IMG/VR virus record: IMGVR_UViG_3300043431_000595
Location: 1 to 32,713 of that record
Direction: 5' to 3' (one strand)
DNA length: 32,713 bases
From: a virus
Shown here: piece by piece, positions 4,715-10,932 of the stretch
How the letters are laid out: every line of letters starts with the position of its first letter
Position numbering within the stretch: position 1 is the stretch's first letter
Program-made: the position numbers and the translations under genes
Notes under the pieces: model-generated
Database searches by the model: none
Told to the model about the DNA's origin: nothing
The model's input: the letters and a program-made list of their open reading frames with translations, nothing else

Positions 4715-4911
4715 AAAGAAAATTTTCGGTAAAAACAAGAAATATCGCGGCGATTGAAGCTGCGCAAATCGGAAAATGTGAAGAAGAAGTAGCAATGCCA
4801 AAACATTGCTACAAATGCGGCGACAATTTAACCCGTCTGCTGCTTAGTGATGGGTATGGGTACATTTGTTCTCCTAATTGCGTGGACACCCGCAGTATTA
4901 CCGTTCAGTAG
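4711..4911 (+). CDS. small zinc-ribbon protein
   Basis: A 66-aa protein with a basic N-terminus (MKRKFSVKTRN), an acidic middle and CYKCGDN...GYICSPNC near the C-terminus: two CxxC-like pairs (CYKC and CSPNC) that should bind one zinc. It resembles the start-less zinc-ribbon frame at 3699-3899, suggesting two diverged copies. Position at the end of the cassette, behind a leader peptide, and before the terminator at 4966 shows it is the last gene of the unit. Small phage zinc ribbons often act as adaptors or inhibitors; the target is unknown. Confidence 0.65.
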   Translation: MKRKFSVKTRNIAAIEAAQIGKCEEEVAMPKHCYKCGDNLTRLLLSDGYGYICSPNCVDTRSITVQ

Positions 4912-4965
4912 TGATTTAGAGGTTTACGGTCATCCTTTTGAAAACCGTTTCTTACATTAGCATTG

Positions 4966-4999
4966 AAAAGCCCCTATGATTCATTTCATAGGGGCTTTT
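4966..4999. terminator. terminator, copy 1 of an inverted pair
   Basis: AAAAGCCCCTATGA (4966-4979), loop TTCATT, then TCATAGGGGCTTTT (4986-4999): a perfect 14-bp stem with A and T tails, so it can act in both directions. The 36-mer 4965-5000 is the exact reverse complement of 6743-6778; the two bracket the metallopeptidase-HTH gene. Confidence 0.9.
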
Positions 5000-5051
5000 G
5001 TCGCTTATTTACGTTGAGTTAAATCATTAACATATTATTAACACTCAAAAC

Positions 5052-5093
5052 GGAGAATTAATTATAATAATTCGCCGAATCGGTATATCTTTG
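5052..5093 (+). promoter_or_regulatory. promoter with nearby inverted repeat for the 532-aa gene
   Basis: TATCTTTG (5086-5093) is a consensus -7 box; no clear TTG is seen at -33. In its upstream half lies GGAGAATTA-attataa-TAATTCGCC (5052-5076), a 9-bp inverted repeat with one mismatch, a plausible binding site for the HTH domain of the gene product itself. The ATG follows at 5139. Confidence 0.6.
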
Positions 5094-5138
5094 TGACAGA
5101 TTTAAAAATAGTCGTAAATAATTAAAAAAGTAAAAAAA

Positions 5139-6737
5139 ATGTCAAAGTATATCGAAACAATCAAAACGGAATTAACGAGTTTTTCTAACCTCGAAAATGT
5201 GATTGAAGCAATCGCTTCTACCTTCGGAAAGGAGCTTTCCGTTGAAAAACAGATGAAAAAAATCTGCCTTCTAATTTCACGCATGTGCCCATGCGACCGA
5301 GTAGTGGTTTCGGTTGCGCCGAATAGTTTGGCGGCGAATTTCGCCGCCGCGATGTACACAAAATCAATAAACTCCAATTGTCGTATCACGCTGACGAATT
5401 TCGAGGAACACCAATGGTTCCCATTTTTCCATGAATTGGGACACCATTTGCACTTCGCGCAAAATGGCATTTACGGCGGTTTCGCGTCGAATGTGAAGCG
5501 TGAAGACAAGATGCGTCACGCAGACATCGAAAAACAGTGCGACGGATTTGCGGCATTGTGTTATGCGACGTTTTTCGATGAAAAAGAAGCTGCGGCGAAA
5601 TTTGATGAGGCTCAGTCGTATGCGTCGTTTTTTTACCGACTTCCCTTCACAACCGAAATGACGGCGCAACAAACGCGCTATGCGAAATTTTCGGTTATTG
5701 AAACACCTGCCATTGAAACGCCTGCCATTGAAACCGTTATTGAAACGCCTGTTATGCCGCAAATCGGCGCAACCCTAATATCTTCGCACAATGGTTTTAC
5801 TCGGGAAGCCATTGTCACCAAGAGAACCAAGACGCAAATTGTTTGCGTCTCGAATGGCAATACCGTTCGATTGAGAAACAATGAAACGGGGTCCAAATGG
5901 CAAGAAGTAGGCAGCACAGGACACCCACGCGATGAGTGGCGGCTTGCGGAAACGGTTGTTGAAGCCGTTGAAACAATTGAAACGCCTGCCATTGAAACGC
6001 CTGCCATTGAAACGCCAACCATCGAAACGGAACGCCTTGCGGCACTCACCGCCATCCGGAAAATGGCGCGTGAGCAAGCGTTGTACCCCGTGTACGATAT
6101 TTTTCAATATCGAAATGGGCAGAAAAAGCTCCTCCATTCCTTCAACGGGCTATTGGAATGGCTCGAAAAGTACCCTGAGTATTTTCGCTCCTATTCGCCT
6201 CGTTCTGGGCGCATCCTTGTAAGTGGTATGTTATACCGTATCGCGATTGTGGAAACACCAACCATTGAAACCATTGAAAAACCAGTGGTTTCCGTAAAAG
6301 CCGAACTTGCCGCACACCTCACGCCCTTCCTACCCGAATCGAAACGGGATTTAGCTACGGCGATTGGCATTCGCCCCCCATCCCTAAGTCGTGTTCTAAA
6401 TGGCGAGCAAATGTCTTTCGATACCCTCGAAAAACTCATGTCTGAACTCGGCATTGCGTGGAGTAGTGAGCCATTCATACACGTTTGGAACGCGAAAAAC
6501 ATGCTCACATTGGATGTGGATGCGATATTTTCACATTACCACGCCCGAAAACAGGACTTTACGCCCGTTTCTGCGTGGCAGGTATGGGATGTGTGTATTC
6601 CAACGTTGGATTGGCGGCAGGCAGATTCGGCGTTTGAAACAGGCGGTATTGAGTACCGATTCGTGAAACACGGCAGAATTCGCCTGTTGGCTTCCCTTGC
6701 GCCTTCGTGTGTGTTCCATTTACAAGTAATTGAATAA
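5139..6737 (+). CDS. ImmA/IrrE-like metallopeptidase fused to an Xre-type HTH through IETP-repeat linkers
   Basis: A 532-aa modular protein. Residues 1-150 read as an ImmA/IrrE peptidase: WFPFFHELGHHLHF with H98, E99 and H102 as the zinc site, then DIEKQCDGFAAL (E131, D135), like the conserved E..A(N/D)xFAA helix. Linker 187-203 repeats IETPA. Residues 209-270 form a small beta-rich domain (IVTKRTKTQIVCVSNGNTVRL). Linker 275-297 repeats IETPA again. Residues 305-370 form a third domain, followed by a third linker (370-383). Residues 388-440 are an HTH (KRDLATAIGIRPPSLSRVLNG), and a C-terminal domain runs to 532. In ImmA/ImmR switches the protease and its repressor are separate proteins; here both modules are in one chain, so self-cleavage or cleavage in trans as a switch is an attractive inference. 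Confidence 0.8.
   Translation: MSKYIETIKTELTSFSNLENVIEAIASTFGKELSVEKQMKKICLLISRMCPCDRVVVSVAPNSLAANFAAAMYTKSINSNCRITLTNFEEHQWFPFFHELGHHLHFAQNGIYGGFASNVKREDKMRHADIEKQCDGFAALCYATFFDEKEAAAKFDEAQSYASFFYRLPFTTEMTAQQTRYAKFSVIETPAIETPAIETVIETPVMPQIGATLISSHNGFTREAIVTKRTKTQIVCVSNGNTVRLRNNETGSKWQEVGSTGHPRDEWRLAETVVEAVETIETPAIETPAIETPTIETERLAALTAIRKMAREQALYPVYDIFQYRNGQKKLLHSFNGLLEWLEKYPEYFRSYSPRSGRILVSGMLYRIAIVETPTIETIEKPVVSVKAELAAHLTPFLPESKRDLATAIGIRPPSLSRVLNGEQMSFDTLEKLMSELGIAWSSEPFIHVWNAKNMLTLDVDAIFSHYHARKQDFTPVSAWQVWDVCIPTLDWRQADSAFETGGIEYRFVKHGRIRLLASLAPSCVFHLQVIE
5697..5750 (+). repeat. 15-bp tandem coding repeat, linker 1
   Basis: ATTGAAACGCCTGCC-type units repeated in frame encode IETPAIETPAIET followed by VIETP. 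The same unit recurs at 5961-6029 and 6246-6287, so the linkers probably spread by copying within the gene. Confidence 0.9.
5961..6029 (+). repeat. 15-bp tandem coding repeat, linker 2
   Basis: Encodes VETIETPAIETPAIETPTIE, nearly identical in DNA to linker 1. It joins the second and third domains of the 532-aa protein. Confidence 0.9.
6246..6287 (+). repeat. short coding repeat, linker 3
   Basis: Encodes IVETPTIETIEKPV and joins the third domain to the HTH. It is shorter and more diverged than linkers 1 and 2. Confidence 0.75.
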
Positions 6738-6743
6738 CGACTC

Positions 6744-6777
6744 AAAAGCCCCTATGAAATGAATCATAGGGGCTTTT
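6744..6777. terminator. terminator, copy 2 of an inverted pair
   Basis: AAAAGCCCCTATGA, loop AATGAA, TCATAGGGGCTTTT. Exact reverse complement of the terminator at 4966-4999 including the loop, located 6 nt after the stop of the 532-aa gene. Confidence 0.9.
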
Positions 6778-6786
6778 CGTGTTTTA

Positions 6787-6808
6787 TACACCTATATATA
6801 TAGGTGTA
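6787..6808. repeat. 22-bp perfect palindrome with ACACCTA...TAGGTGT core
   Basis: TACACCTATAT and its complement meet without a loop. It lies 9 nt after a terminator and about 90 nt before the promoter at 6880-6907. Same core as 2209-2244 and 24837-24878. Confidence 0.7.
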
Positions 6809-6879
6809 ACAAACCGCGCAATATCAGGCATTGCCGACACTTCATATTGCACACTTCTTTCCTTCGTACCCTGTCCTTT

Positions 6880-6907
6880 TTGCTTCCCCCGTCCCGACGT
6901 ACCTTTG
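6880..6907 (+). promoter_or_regulatory. Bacteroidota-type promoter for the 6.9-9.6 kb gene cluster
   Basis: TTG at 6880-6882, a 17-nt spacer and TACCTTTG at 6900-6907. The first ATG (mini-ORF 6934, MKKSLPLNYG) ends in a TGA that overlaps the start of the gene at 6959, so a 10-codon leader may feed ribosomes into it. The rest of 6809-6879 shows no gene. Confidence 0.7.
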
Positions 6908-6933
6908 CATCGTTATCACTCAATATCTATCAC

Positions 6934-6966
6934 ATGAAAAAATCTTTGCCTTTGAATTATGGATGA
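6934..6966 (+). CDS. possible 10-codon leader peptide
   Basis: ATGAAAAAATCTTTGCC encodes MKKSLPLNYG and stops 8 nt inside the next gene (ATGGATGA). It is the first ATG after the promoter at 6900. Such start-stop overlaps recur in this phage, but coding cannot be proven from ten codons. Confidence 0.35.
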   Translation: MKKSLPLNYG

Positions 6967-7240
6967 ATTAATCAGTTACCTTGTGAACTATGCGACCGAA
7001 CACGGCATTGCAGTCGTTATTTTCGGTAGCATTGCGTACTATTTCTACCAAGACAATGCGAAACTACGGAAAGAAATAGACGACTTGCGCAAGGAAGTAT
7101 TGAAATTGAGTAGTGAATACCACCATGAATTACTGAAGGTGGTGAAAGACTATAATAGCGGTTTGGGTACGAATAATTTCGTATTGAGCCGTGTGGAAAC
7201 CGTACTAGATGACGTAAAAAATCTATTGGAAAAGGAATGA
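6959..7240 (+). CDS. small membrane protein with coiled coil, holin-like
   Basis: A 93-aa protein: short N-terminal helix, one transmembrane segment (about residues 16-30, GIAVVIFGSIAYYFYQ), then a charged coiled coil (NAKLRKEIDDLRKEVLKLSS) and a C-terminal helix VETVLDDVKNLLEKE. One membrane span followed by a coiled coil is the architecture of BhlA/UviB- and XhlA-type phage holin-associated proteins, but the sequence does not identify a family with certainty. Its stop overlaps the next start (ATGA), placing it at the head of a tightly coupled operon. Confidence 0.6.
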   Translation: MDELISYLVNYATEHGIAVVIFGSIAYYFYQDNAKLRKEIDDLRKEVLKLSSEYHHELLKVVKDYNSGLGTNNFVLSRVETVLDDVKNLLEKE

Positions 7241-7317
7241 AACAATTTCTCAACAACTTAACCGCGTCGGAATGTCTTGAATTGTGGCTTTCCGTAGCAC
7301 AAGCCCTACAAGGATAA
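7237..7317 (+). CDS. 26-aa peptide overlapping both neighbours
   Basis: MKQFLNNLTASECLELWLSVAQALQG. The ATG overlaps the stop of the holin-like gene (ATGA, 7237-7240) and its TAA overlaps the methyltransferase start (TAATG, 7315-7319). Overlaps at both ends strongly suggest translation, either as a functional small protein or to couple the two genes. Confidence 0.5.
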   Translation: MKQFLNNLTASECLELWLSVAQALQG

Positions 7318-8072
7318 TGATACTCTCAAGAATGGGTAATAAAAGAGGTATTGCGCATAAGATTATACCCTATTTTCCAGCACACACGGCTTATGTTGAA
7401 TTGTTTTTTGGCGCAGGTGGCATTTTTTTCAATAAGTCGTTGGCGGAATACAATTTTTTAAACGATTTGGACGGCGATATAATCAATCTATATGATGTAA
7501 TCAAGCTCCGAAAAGAGGAACTTGTACACGAATTGACTCAAATGCCTATTCATCAAACCTTATTCAATCGGTGGGCGCGTGAGGGCGTAACGGAATCGGA
7601 TGATGTAATGAAGTCGGTACGGTTCATTTTTTTGTCCAATTTTTCGTATTTGGGCAAAATGGATACAATGCGTTTAAATTGCGACAACCCAAAAAAAATG
7701 ATTTTCGATAGGCTCGACGCGACCCAAAAAATGGTAGAAAATGCCTATTTTACGAATTGCGATTTTAGGCAAGTCTTAAAGAAAATCGCATTTAGGACCG
7801 AAAATCGAAAAAATGTTTTTGTGTACGCCGACCCTCCGTATTTGGGAACGACTGACAAGGCGTACCAAACAGGCGAAAAGTGGAAGGAAAGCGACACGAA
7901 AGACTTATTTGAATTACTTATGAATAGCGGCTTTAAATTTGCTATTTCTGAATTCGACAACCCTTTAATTTTGGATTTGGCAAAATTGCACAATTTAAAT
8001 GTTGTCGAAATTGAGGAACGCCGCAATTTAAAAAATCGGAAAACCGAAATTTTGATAACGAATTATGGCTAA
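7317..8072 (+). CDS. D12-class (Dam-like) adenine-N6 DNA methyltransferase
   Basis: A 251-aa enzyme from ATG 7317, which follows AAGGATA and fits the usual D12 N-terminus (GNKRGIAHKIIPYFP); an in-frame ATG at 7284 lies inside the preceding peptide. Motif I is VELFFGAGGIFF (28-38), the S-adenosylmethionine loop; motif IV is ADPPY (171-175), the catalytic DPPY of adenine-N6 methylases; FIFLSNFSYLGK lies between. The enzyme should methylate adenine in a short site; many relatives recognise GATC, but the target cannot be read from the sequence. No restriction enzyme is beside it, so it is probably an orphan protecting phage DNA. GATC is nearly absent from this window, which may be connected. Confidence 0.92.
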   Translation: MILSRMGNKRGIAHKIIPYFPAHTAYVELFFGAGGIFFNKSLAEYNFLNDLDGDIINLYDVIKLRKEELVHELTQMPIHQTLFNRWAREGVTESDDVMKSVRFIFLSNFSYLGKMDTMRLNCDNPKKMIFDRLDATQKMVENAYFTNCDFRQVLKKIAFRTENRKNVFVYADPPYLGTTDKAYQTGEKWKESDTKDLFELLMNSGFKFAISEFDNPLILDLAKLHNLNVVEIEERRNLKNRKTEILITNYG

Positions 8073-8161
8073 ATTGTAAGCCTATCCAACGATTAAGCGG
8101 CGAAGTGACGGCATTGCGGAAAAAGGTTGCGGCGTTGGAAATCAAAATCAATCATGTATAA
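8015..8161 (+). pseudogene. start-less coiled-coil frame after the methyltransferase
   Basis: A frame open from 8015 to TAA 8159-8161 ends with SGEVTALRKKVAALEIKINHV, a coiled-coil-like stretch resembling the C-terminus of the protein at 8278. It has no ATG; a GTG at 8105 would give only 18 residues. Its stop sits in ATGTATAA like those of the two small genes below, so it may be the remnant of a further repeat unit. Confidence 0.3.
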
Positions 8162-8285
8162 AGATATGCTCACTGAAATTGGATGTACCCTATTGTATTA
8201 CGGAAAATGCTTTTGCGCAGCGTATTCCATTCACCTTGTATCCGATTGGATTGTAAAACAAATTGATAAAAATAATCATGTATAA
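8154..8285 (+). CDS. 43-aa small protein ending in NNHV, overlapped by next gene
   Basis: MYKDMLTEIGCTLLYYGKCF...SDWIVKQIDKNNHV. It is Cys- and aromatic-rich with a modestly hydrophobic centre. It begins at the same ATGTATAAA sequence as the genes at 8278 and 8848 and its TAA overlaps the next start (ATGTATAA), giving an 8-nt overlap. Function unknown; a membrane peptide is possible. Confidence 0.45.
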   Translation: MYKDMLTEIGCTLLYYGKCFCAAYSIHLVSDWIVKQIDKNNHV

Positions 8286-8430
8286 ATCAATAATCCTTAT
8301 TGTATTATGCCTTCTCCCCTTCGTATTAGCGGCACAAAGCAGCCAATCGTACATAGATGCGAAGTGTCAAGAGCTTGCGAGCGACGAGGCAAGATATGAA
8401 GCGGAGTTGAAACGGATTCAGCGCGAAAAG
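8271..8430 (+). repeat. about 160-bp diverged direct repeat, copy 1
   Basis: Starts AATAATCATGTATAAATCAA and covers the overlap junction and the first 51 codons of the signal-peptide protein. It matches 8841-8997 at most positions, showing an ancient duplication of this gene. Confidence 0.8.
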
Positions 8431-8490
8431 GCGACATTGCGGAAAACGATTGCGGAGTTGGAAGCGAAAGAAAATTTGAAAAACAATTAA
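8278..8490 (+). CDS. exported small coiled-coil protein (paralogue 1), spanin-like
   Basis: A 70-aa protein from ATG 8278. Residues 1-19 (MYKSIILIVLCLLPFVLAAQ) form a clear signal peptide with an ALAA/VLAA-type cleavage end. The mature part is a short Cys-containing coiled coil (SYIDAKCQELASDEARYEAE, then LKRIQREKATLRKTIAELEA). An exported coiled coil near a holin-like gene resembles Rz-type spanin components, but no lipobox or inner-membrane partner is certain, so this is only a suggestion. It is closely related to the N-terminal half of the protein at 8848. Translation is coupled to the 43-aa ORF by the ATGTATAA overlap. Confidence 0.65.
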   Translation: MYKSIILIVLCLLPFVLAAQSSQSYIDAKCQELASDEARYEAELKRIQREKATLRKTIAELEAKENLKNN

Positions 8491-8503
8491 AAATTAATAA
8501 ATT

Positions 8504-8692
8504 ATGAAAGATTTAAAACTATTCAACGATTTTGCTAAGTCCATCGAAGCGGCGGCATTGTCACTAAAGGAGATTCAAACGGTGTTACGCCTGTTGGCAG
8601 CACGATTCCCAAAGCCTAAGAAATTGGCGAAACCAAAGGTTGCGAAGCCCGAAGTGGCGAAAACGGTGTCAAAATCAAAAGTTGGAAAGTAA
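8504..8692 (+). CDS. 62-aa protein with Lys/Pro/Ala-repeat tail
   Basis: MKDLKLFNDFAKSIEAAALS is an amphipathic helix, followed by RLLAARFPKPKK and a tail with AKPKVAKPEVAKTVSKSKVGK-like repeats that is strongly basic and probably disordered. Basic tails of this kind bind nucleic acid or acidic envelope polymers. No family recognised. It sits between the two exported paralogues. Confidence 0.5.
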   Translation: MKDLKLFNDFAKSIEAAALSLKEIQTVLRLLAARFPKPKKLAKPKVAKPEVAKTVSKSKVGK

Positions 8693-8711
8693 ACGTATTA
8701 TAAAAAGTAAA

Positions 8712-8855
8712 ATGAAGGAATTTGCGCTGTTTCAAATCATAGATTCCATAGGCATTGGCATTGTCTGTATCCTATGGCTTTTTGAACTCTATTTCGGAAC
8801 AGTTTCAAAGTTTTTGAAACATATTTCTGAATATTTAAAAAATAATCATGTATAA
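8712..8855 (+). CDS. 47-aa single-span membrane protein ending in NNHV
   Basis: MKEFALFQIIDSIGIGIVCI and the following LWLFELYFG form one transmembrane helix, then a short amphipathic segment (KFLKHISEYLKNNHV). Like the ORF at 8154 it ends in NNHV with its TAA overlapping the next ATG by 8 nt. Pairing of a one-span membrane peptide with an exported coiled coil suggests a two-component envelope or lysis module. Confidence 0.55.
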   Translation: MKEFALFQIIDSIGIGIVCILWLFELYFGTVSKFLKHISEYLKNNHV

Positions 8856-8997
8856 ATCAATCATCCTTATTGCATTGTGCCTTCTACCCTTCGCCCTCGC
8901 TGCACAATCGCAATCGTACATAGATGCGAAGTGCGCAGAATTGGCAAGCGACGAGGCAAGAGCCGAAGCGGAGTTGAAACGCATTCAGCGCGAAAAG
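8841..8997 (+). repeat. about 157-bp diverged direct repeat, copy 2
   Basis: Second copy of 8271-8430, with the same overlap junction and signal peptide; differences are mostly silent or conservative, so both copies seem to be under selection. Confidence 0.8.
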
Positions 8998-9186
8998 TCG
9001 AAGCTGAACGCAAATCGTGTGGAATTGAATATCCAATTGTATAACAAGCAATTGACCGATTTGGAACTCAAAAAAGCAGGCGATATTGCCAAAATAGAAT
9101 CCGATTATCTACGGTCAAAGGGTGAAATATTAGCCAAAATGCAGGTTGCAACGTCCGTTTCTATGAATCCATCTTGCACCCAATAA
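8848..9186 (+). CDS. exported coiled-coil protein (paralogue 2)
   Basis: A 112-aa protein whose first 50 residues nearly match the protein at 8278 (signal peptide MYKSIILIALCLLPFALAAQ, then SYIDAKC..LASDEARAEAE). The rest is a longer coiled coil (QLYNKQLTDLELKKAGDIAK) and a C-terminal tail with a second Cys (SMNPSCTQ). The two Cys residues could form disulfides in the periplasm. Likely role: virion-independent envelope or lysis function; not proven. Confidence 0.65.
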   Translation: MYKSIILIALCLLPFALAAQSQSYIDAKCAELASDEARAEAELKRIQREKSKLNANRVELNIQLYNKQLTDLELKKAGDIAKIESDYLRSKGEILAKMQVATSVSMNPSCTQ

Positions 9187-9196
9187 TTGCGCCTCA

Positions 9197-9574
9197 ATGA
9201 ATGCGTATCAATATTGTGCGCAATTGCGCATCACAGGCAAATTAAGTATTTCGCAGATGCTTAAAATGTTTCGGGCGCATGAGTCGGAGCGCACCCGATA
9301 TACCGTCGTATATATGCGCAGTACGCGCAATCGCGGTTCATTGGTCTTGATGACGATGGAATACGGGGCTTCGGACTATCACCGCAGTAAGAAAGCTCCG
9401 ACATCGAAGCTCGAAAAGGATGTGGCACACACGCCTTTTCGACTAAAAACGCATCGCAAGCGGCATGATGACGGCGGTTCTATCCCCATCACGGACGTAG
9501 ATGACCCCGAAAATGTCAAAACATTGATATTGTCCCACATTTTATTTGTGGAAACAATGAAAATCATAAATTAA
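9197..9574 (+). CDS. hypothetical protein upstream of the portal gene
   Basis: A 125-aa basic protein (MNAYQYCAQLRITGKLSISQ, then MKIIN at the end) with a TRYTVVYMRSTRNRGSLVLM strand segment and a His/Lys-rich centre. The stop is 2 nt before the portal-like gene, so it belongs to the same transcript. No family recognised; small basic proteins before portals include HNH nucleases and terminase small subunits, but no such motif is visible. Confidence 0.6.
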   Translation: MNAYQYCAQLRITGKLSISQMLKMFRAHESERTRYTVVYMRSTRNRGSLVLMTMEYGASDYHRSKKAPTSKLEKDVAHTPFRLKTHRKRHDDGGSIPITDVDDPENVKTLILSHILFVETMKIIN

Positions 9575-9576
9575 AT

Positions 9577-10932
9577 ATGGGTATAGAACATCGGCATCGA
9601 AAACACTTTTATTTTGAAGCTCCCGACGCGAAGGATACGAAACACCTGTTCGTAGTGAGCGAAGCCGCACCCACAGGACGCACGACGTTTGGAGCGTCCA
9701 AAACGGTGACGATACGCGGTACGGCGTATCAAGTGGCAGAATGGGGTGAAAATAATAACACGCCCTTTCTACGGCAGGAGTTGATTTGCGCGAATCACAT
9801 CGTTCCGCAAACGATGGTCACGGGGCGCAATGCCATTATGGGGAATGGCATTGAGGCTTACACGGTGGATACGGACGGTACAGAAACCGTCATTTCGGAG
9901 TTATCTGCCGAAATAGAGGACTTCCACGACCGCAATGATACGTATTTCCAAGCCTTGCTTGCCGCAGGGGATTTGGGTGGGAACGCTCAATTCGTCGTGC
10001 AATACACCCGTGATGCACAAGGTAAGATTTATGGGTTGAAAACGCACCGTTGCCTCTATATTAGGAGTGGTAAGGTCGTAGGCGGTGAAGAAGCACCTTA
10101 TTGGCTACTCAATGGCGGATGGGGAACGACAGGATTTAAAGCGGACGATACCGTTGTGATTCCGTATTATATTCTGTCGGAAATGCAAGACACCTTTTGC
10201 ATCCGCAAAGGCGACCCGTTGTTTGTCGACAATGCCTATTTCCGACCGTCGTGGGAAGGCTCTCGAAAGTGGATTGAAGTGTCCAACATGATACCCGCGT
10301 ACCACATCGCAAACTTTACGAACTCCCTGAATCCGAAATGGCACATTGAGTATCCGCACAATTTCTTTCACGATGCAAGGAAATACCCGGATATGAATGT
10401 GGTGTATGCCGACCCTGCTTTACTGAAAGAATACGATGAATACATTTTGGAACAACAAACCGCGTTTCAAAACTATGTGGTTTCCACGTTACAAGGCATT
10501 CAAAACGTGTCAGGCATGTTGTTTTCGGATTATGAGTACGATTTACATACGAAACTACCAATGGGCATTAAGATTACGTATCTGAAATCCGAAACCAATC
10601 ACGAAGCCTATGTGAAGCTTTCGAATGCGTCGGATATTGCGGTGGTCAGCGCGCAGGGGGTGAGTCCCGAAATTGCGGGATTGAAAATGAGTAATGCCAT
10701 GAGTGGGGCGAACTACAAGGAAGCATTGGGTATTTATCAGGCATTACAGCTACCATTATTGCAGAAATTCATTCTGGATGCTTTCTATCGTTTTCCGACA
10801 AGGATAAACGGATGGCAAATTGAATCTAAGGATAAAGACGGAAATAAAACGATGCGACGCATTCATTGGCGCATCAAAAACGTGTTCTTGGTGTCTTCCG
10901 ATGTGAAGAAAACAGGACAATTAGTACAATGA
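9577..10932 (+). CDS. probable portal protein
   Basis: A 451-aa protein of portal length. It has an N-terminal beta region, a long central part with LRQELICANHIVPQTMVTGR (typical of the portal wing/stem entry, where a region of unresolved chain adopts residues for binding), a helical stretch LKEYDEYILEQQTAFQNYVV, and late SNASDIAVVSAQGVSPEIAG followed by GANYKEALGIYQALQLPLLQ and FILDAFYRFP, matching the gamma-rich helices seen near portal C-termini of Bacteroidota phages. Position two genes before the terminase supports the call; the identification is by pattern only. Its TGA overlaps the next ATG. Confidence 0.6.
   Translation: MGIEHRHRKHFYFEAPDAKDTKHLFVVSEAAPTGRTTFGASKTVTIRGTAYQVAEWGENNNTPFLRQELICANHIVPQTMVTGRNAIMGNGIEAYTVDTDGTETVISELSAEIEDFHDRNDTYFQALLAAGDLGGNAQFVVQYTRDAQGKIYGLKTHRCLYIRSGKVVGGEEAPYWLLNGGWGTTGFKADDTVVIPYYILSEMQDTFCIRKGDPLFVDNAYFRPSWEGSRKWIEVSNMIPAYHIANFTNSLNPKWHIEYPHNFFHDARKYPDMNVVYADPALLKEYDEYILEQQTAFQNYVVSTLQGIQNVSGMLFSDYEYDLHTKLPMGIKITYLKSETNHEAYVKLSNASDIAVVSAQGVSPEIAGLKMSNAMSGANYKEALGIYQALQLPLLQKFILDAFYRFPTRINGWQIESKDKDGNKTMRRIHWRIKNVFLVSSDVKKTGQLVQ

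Noticed and set aside
5678-6055. Several minus-strand frames rich in Val, Ser, Gly or Phe, Asn, Arg repeats under the 532-aa gene
   Set aside because: They are antisense shadows of the IETP-coding tandem repeats and show no start context or independent composition.
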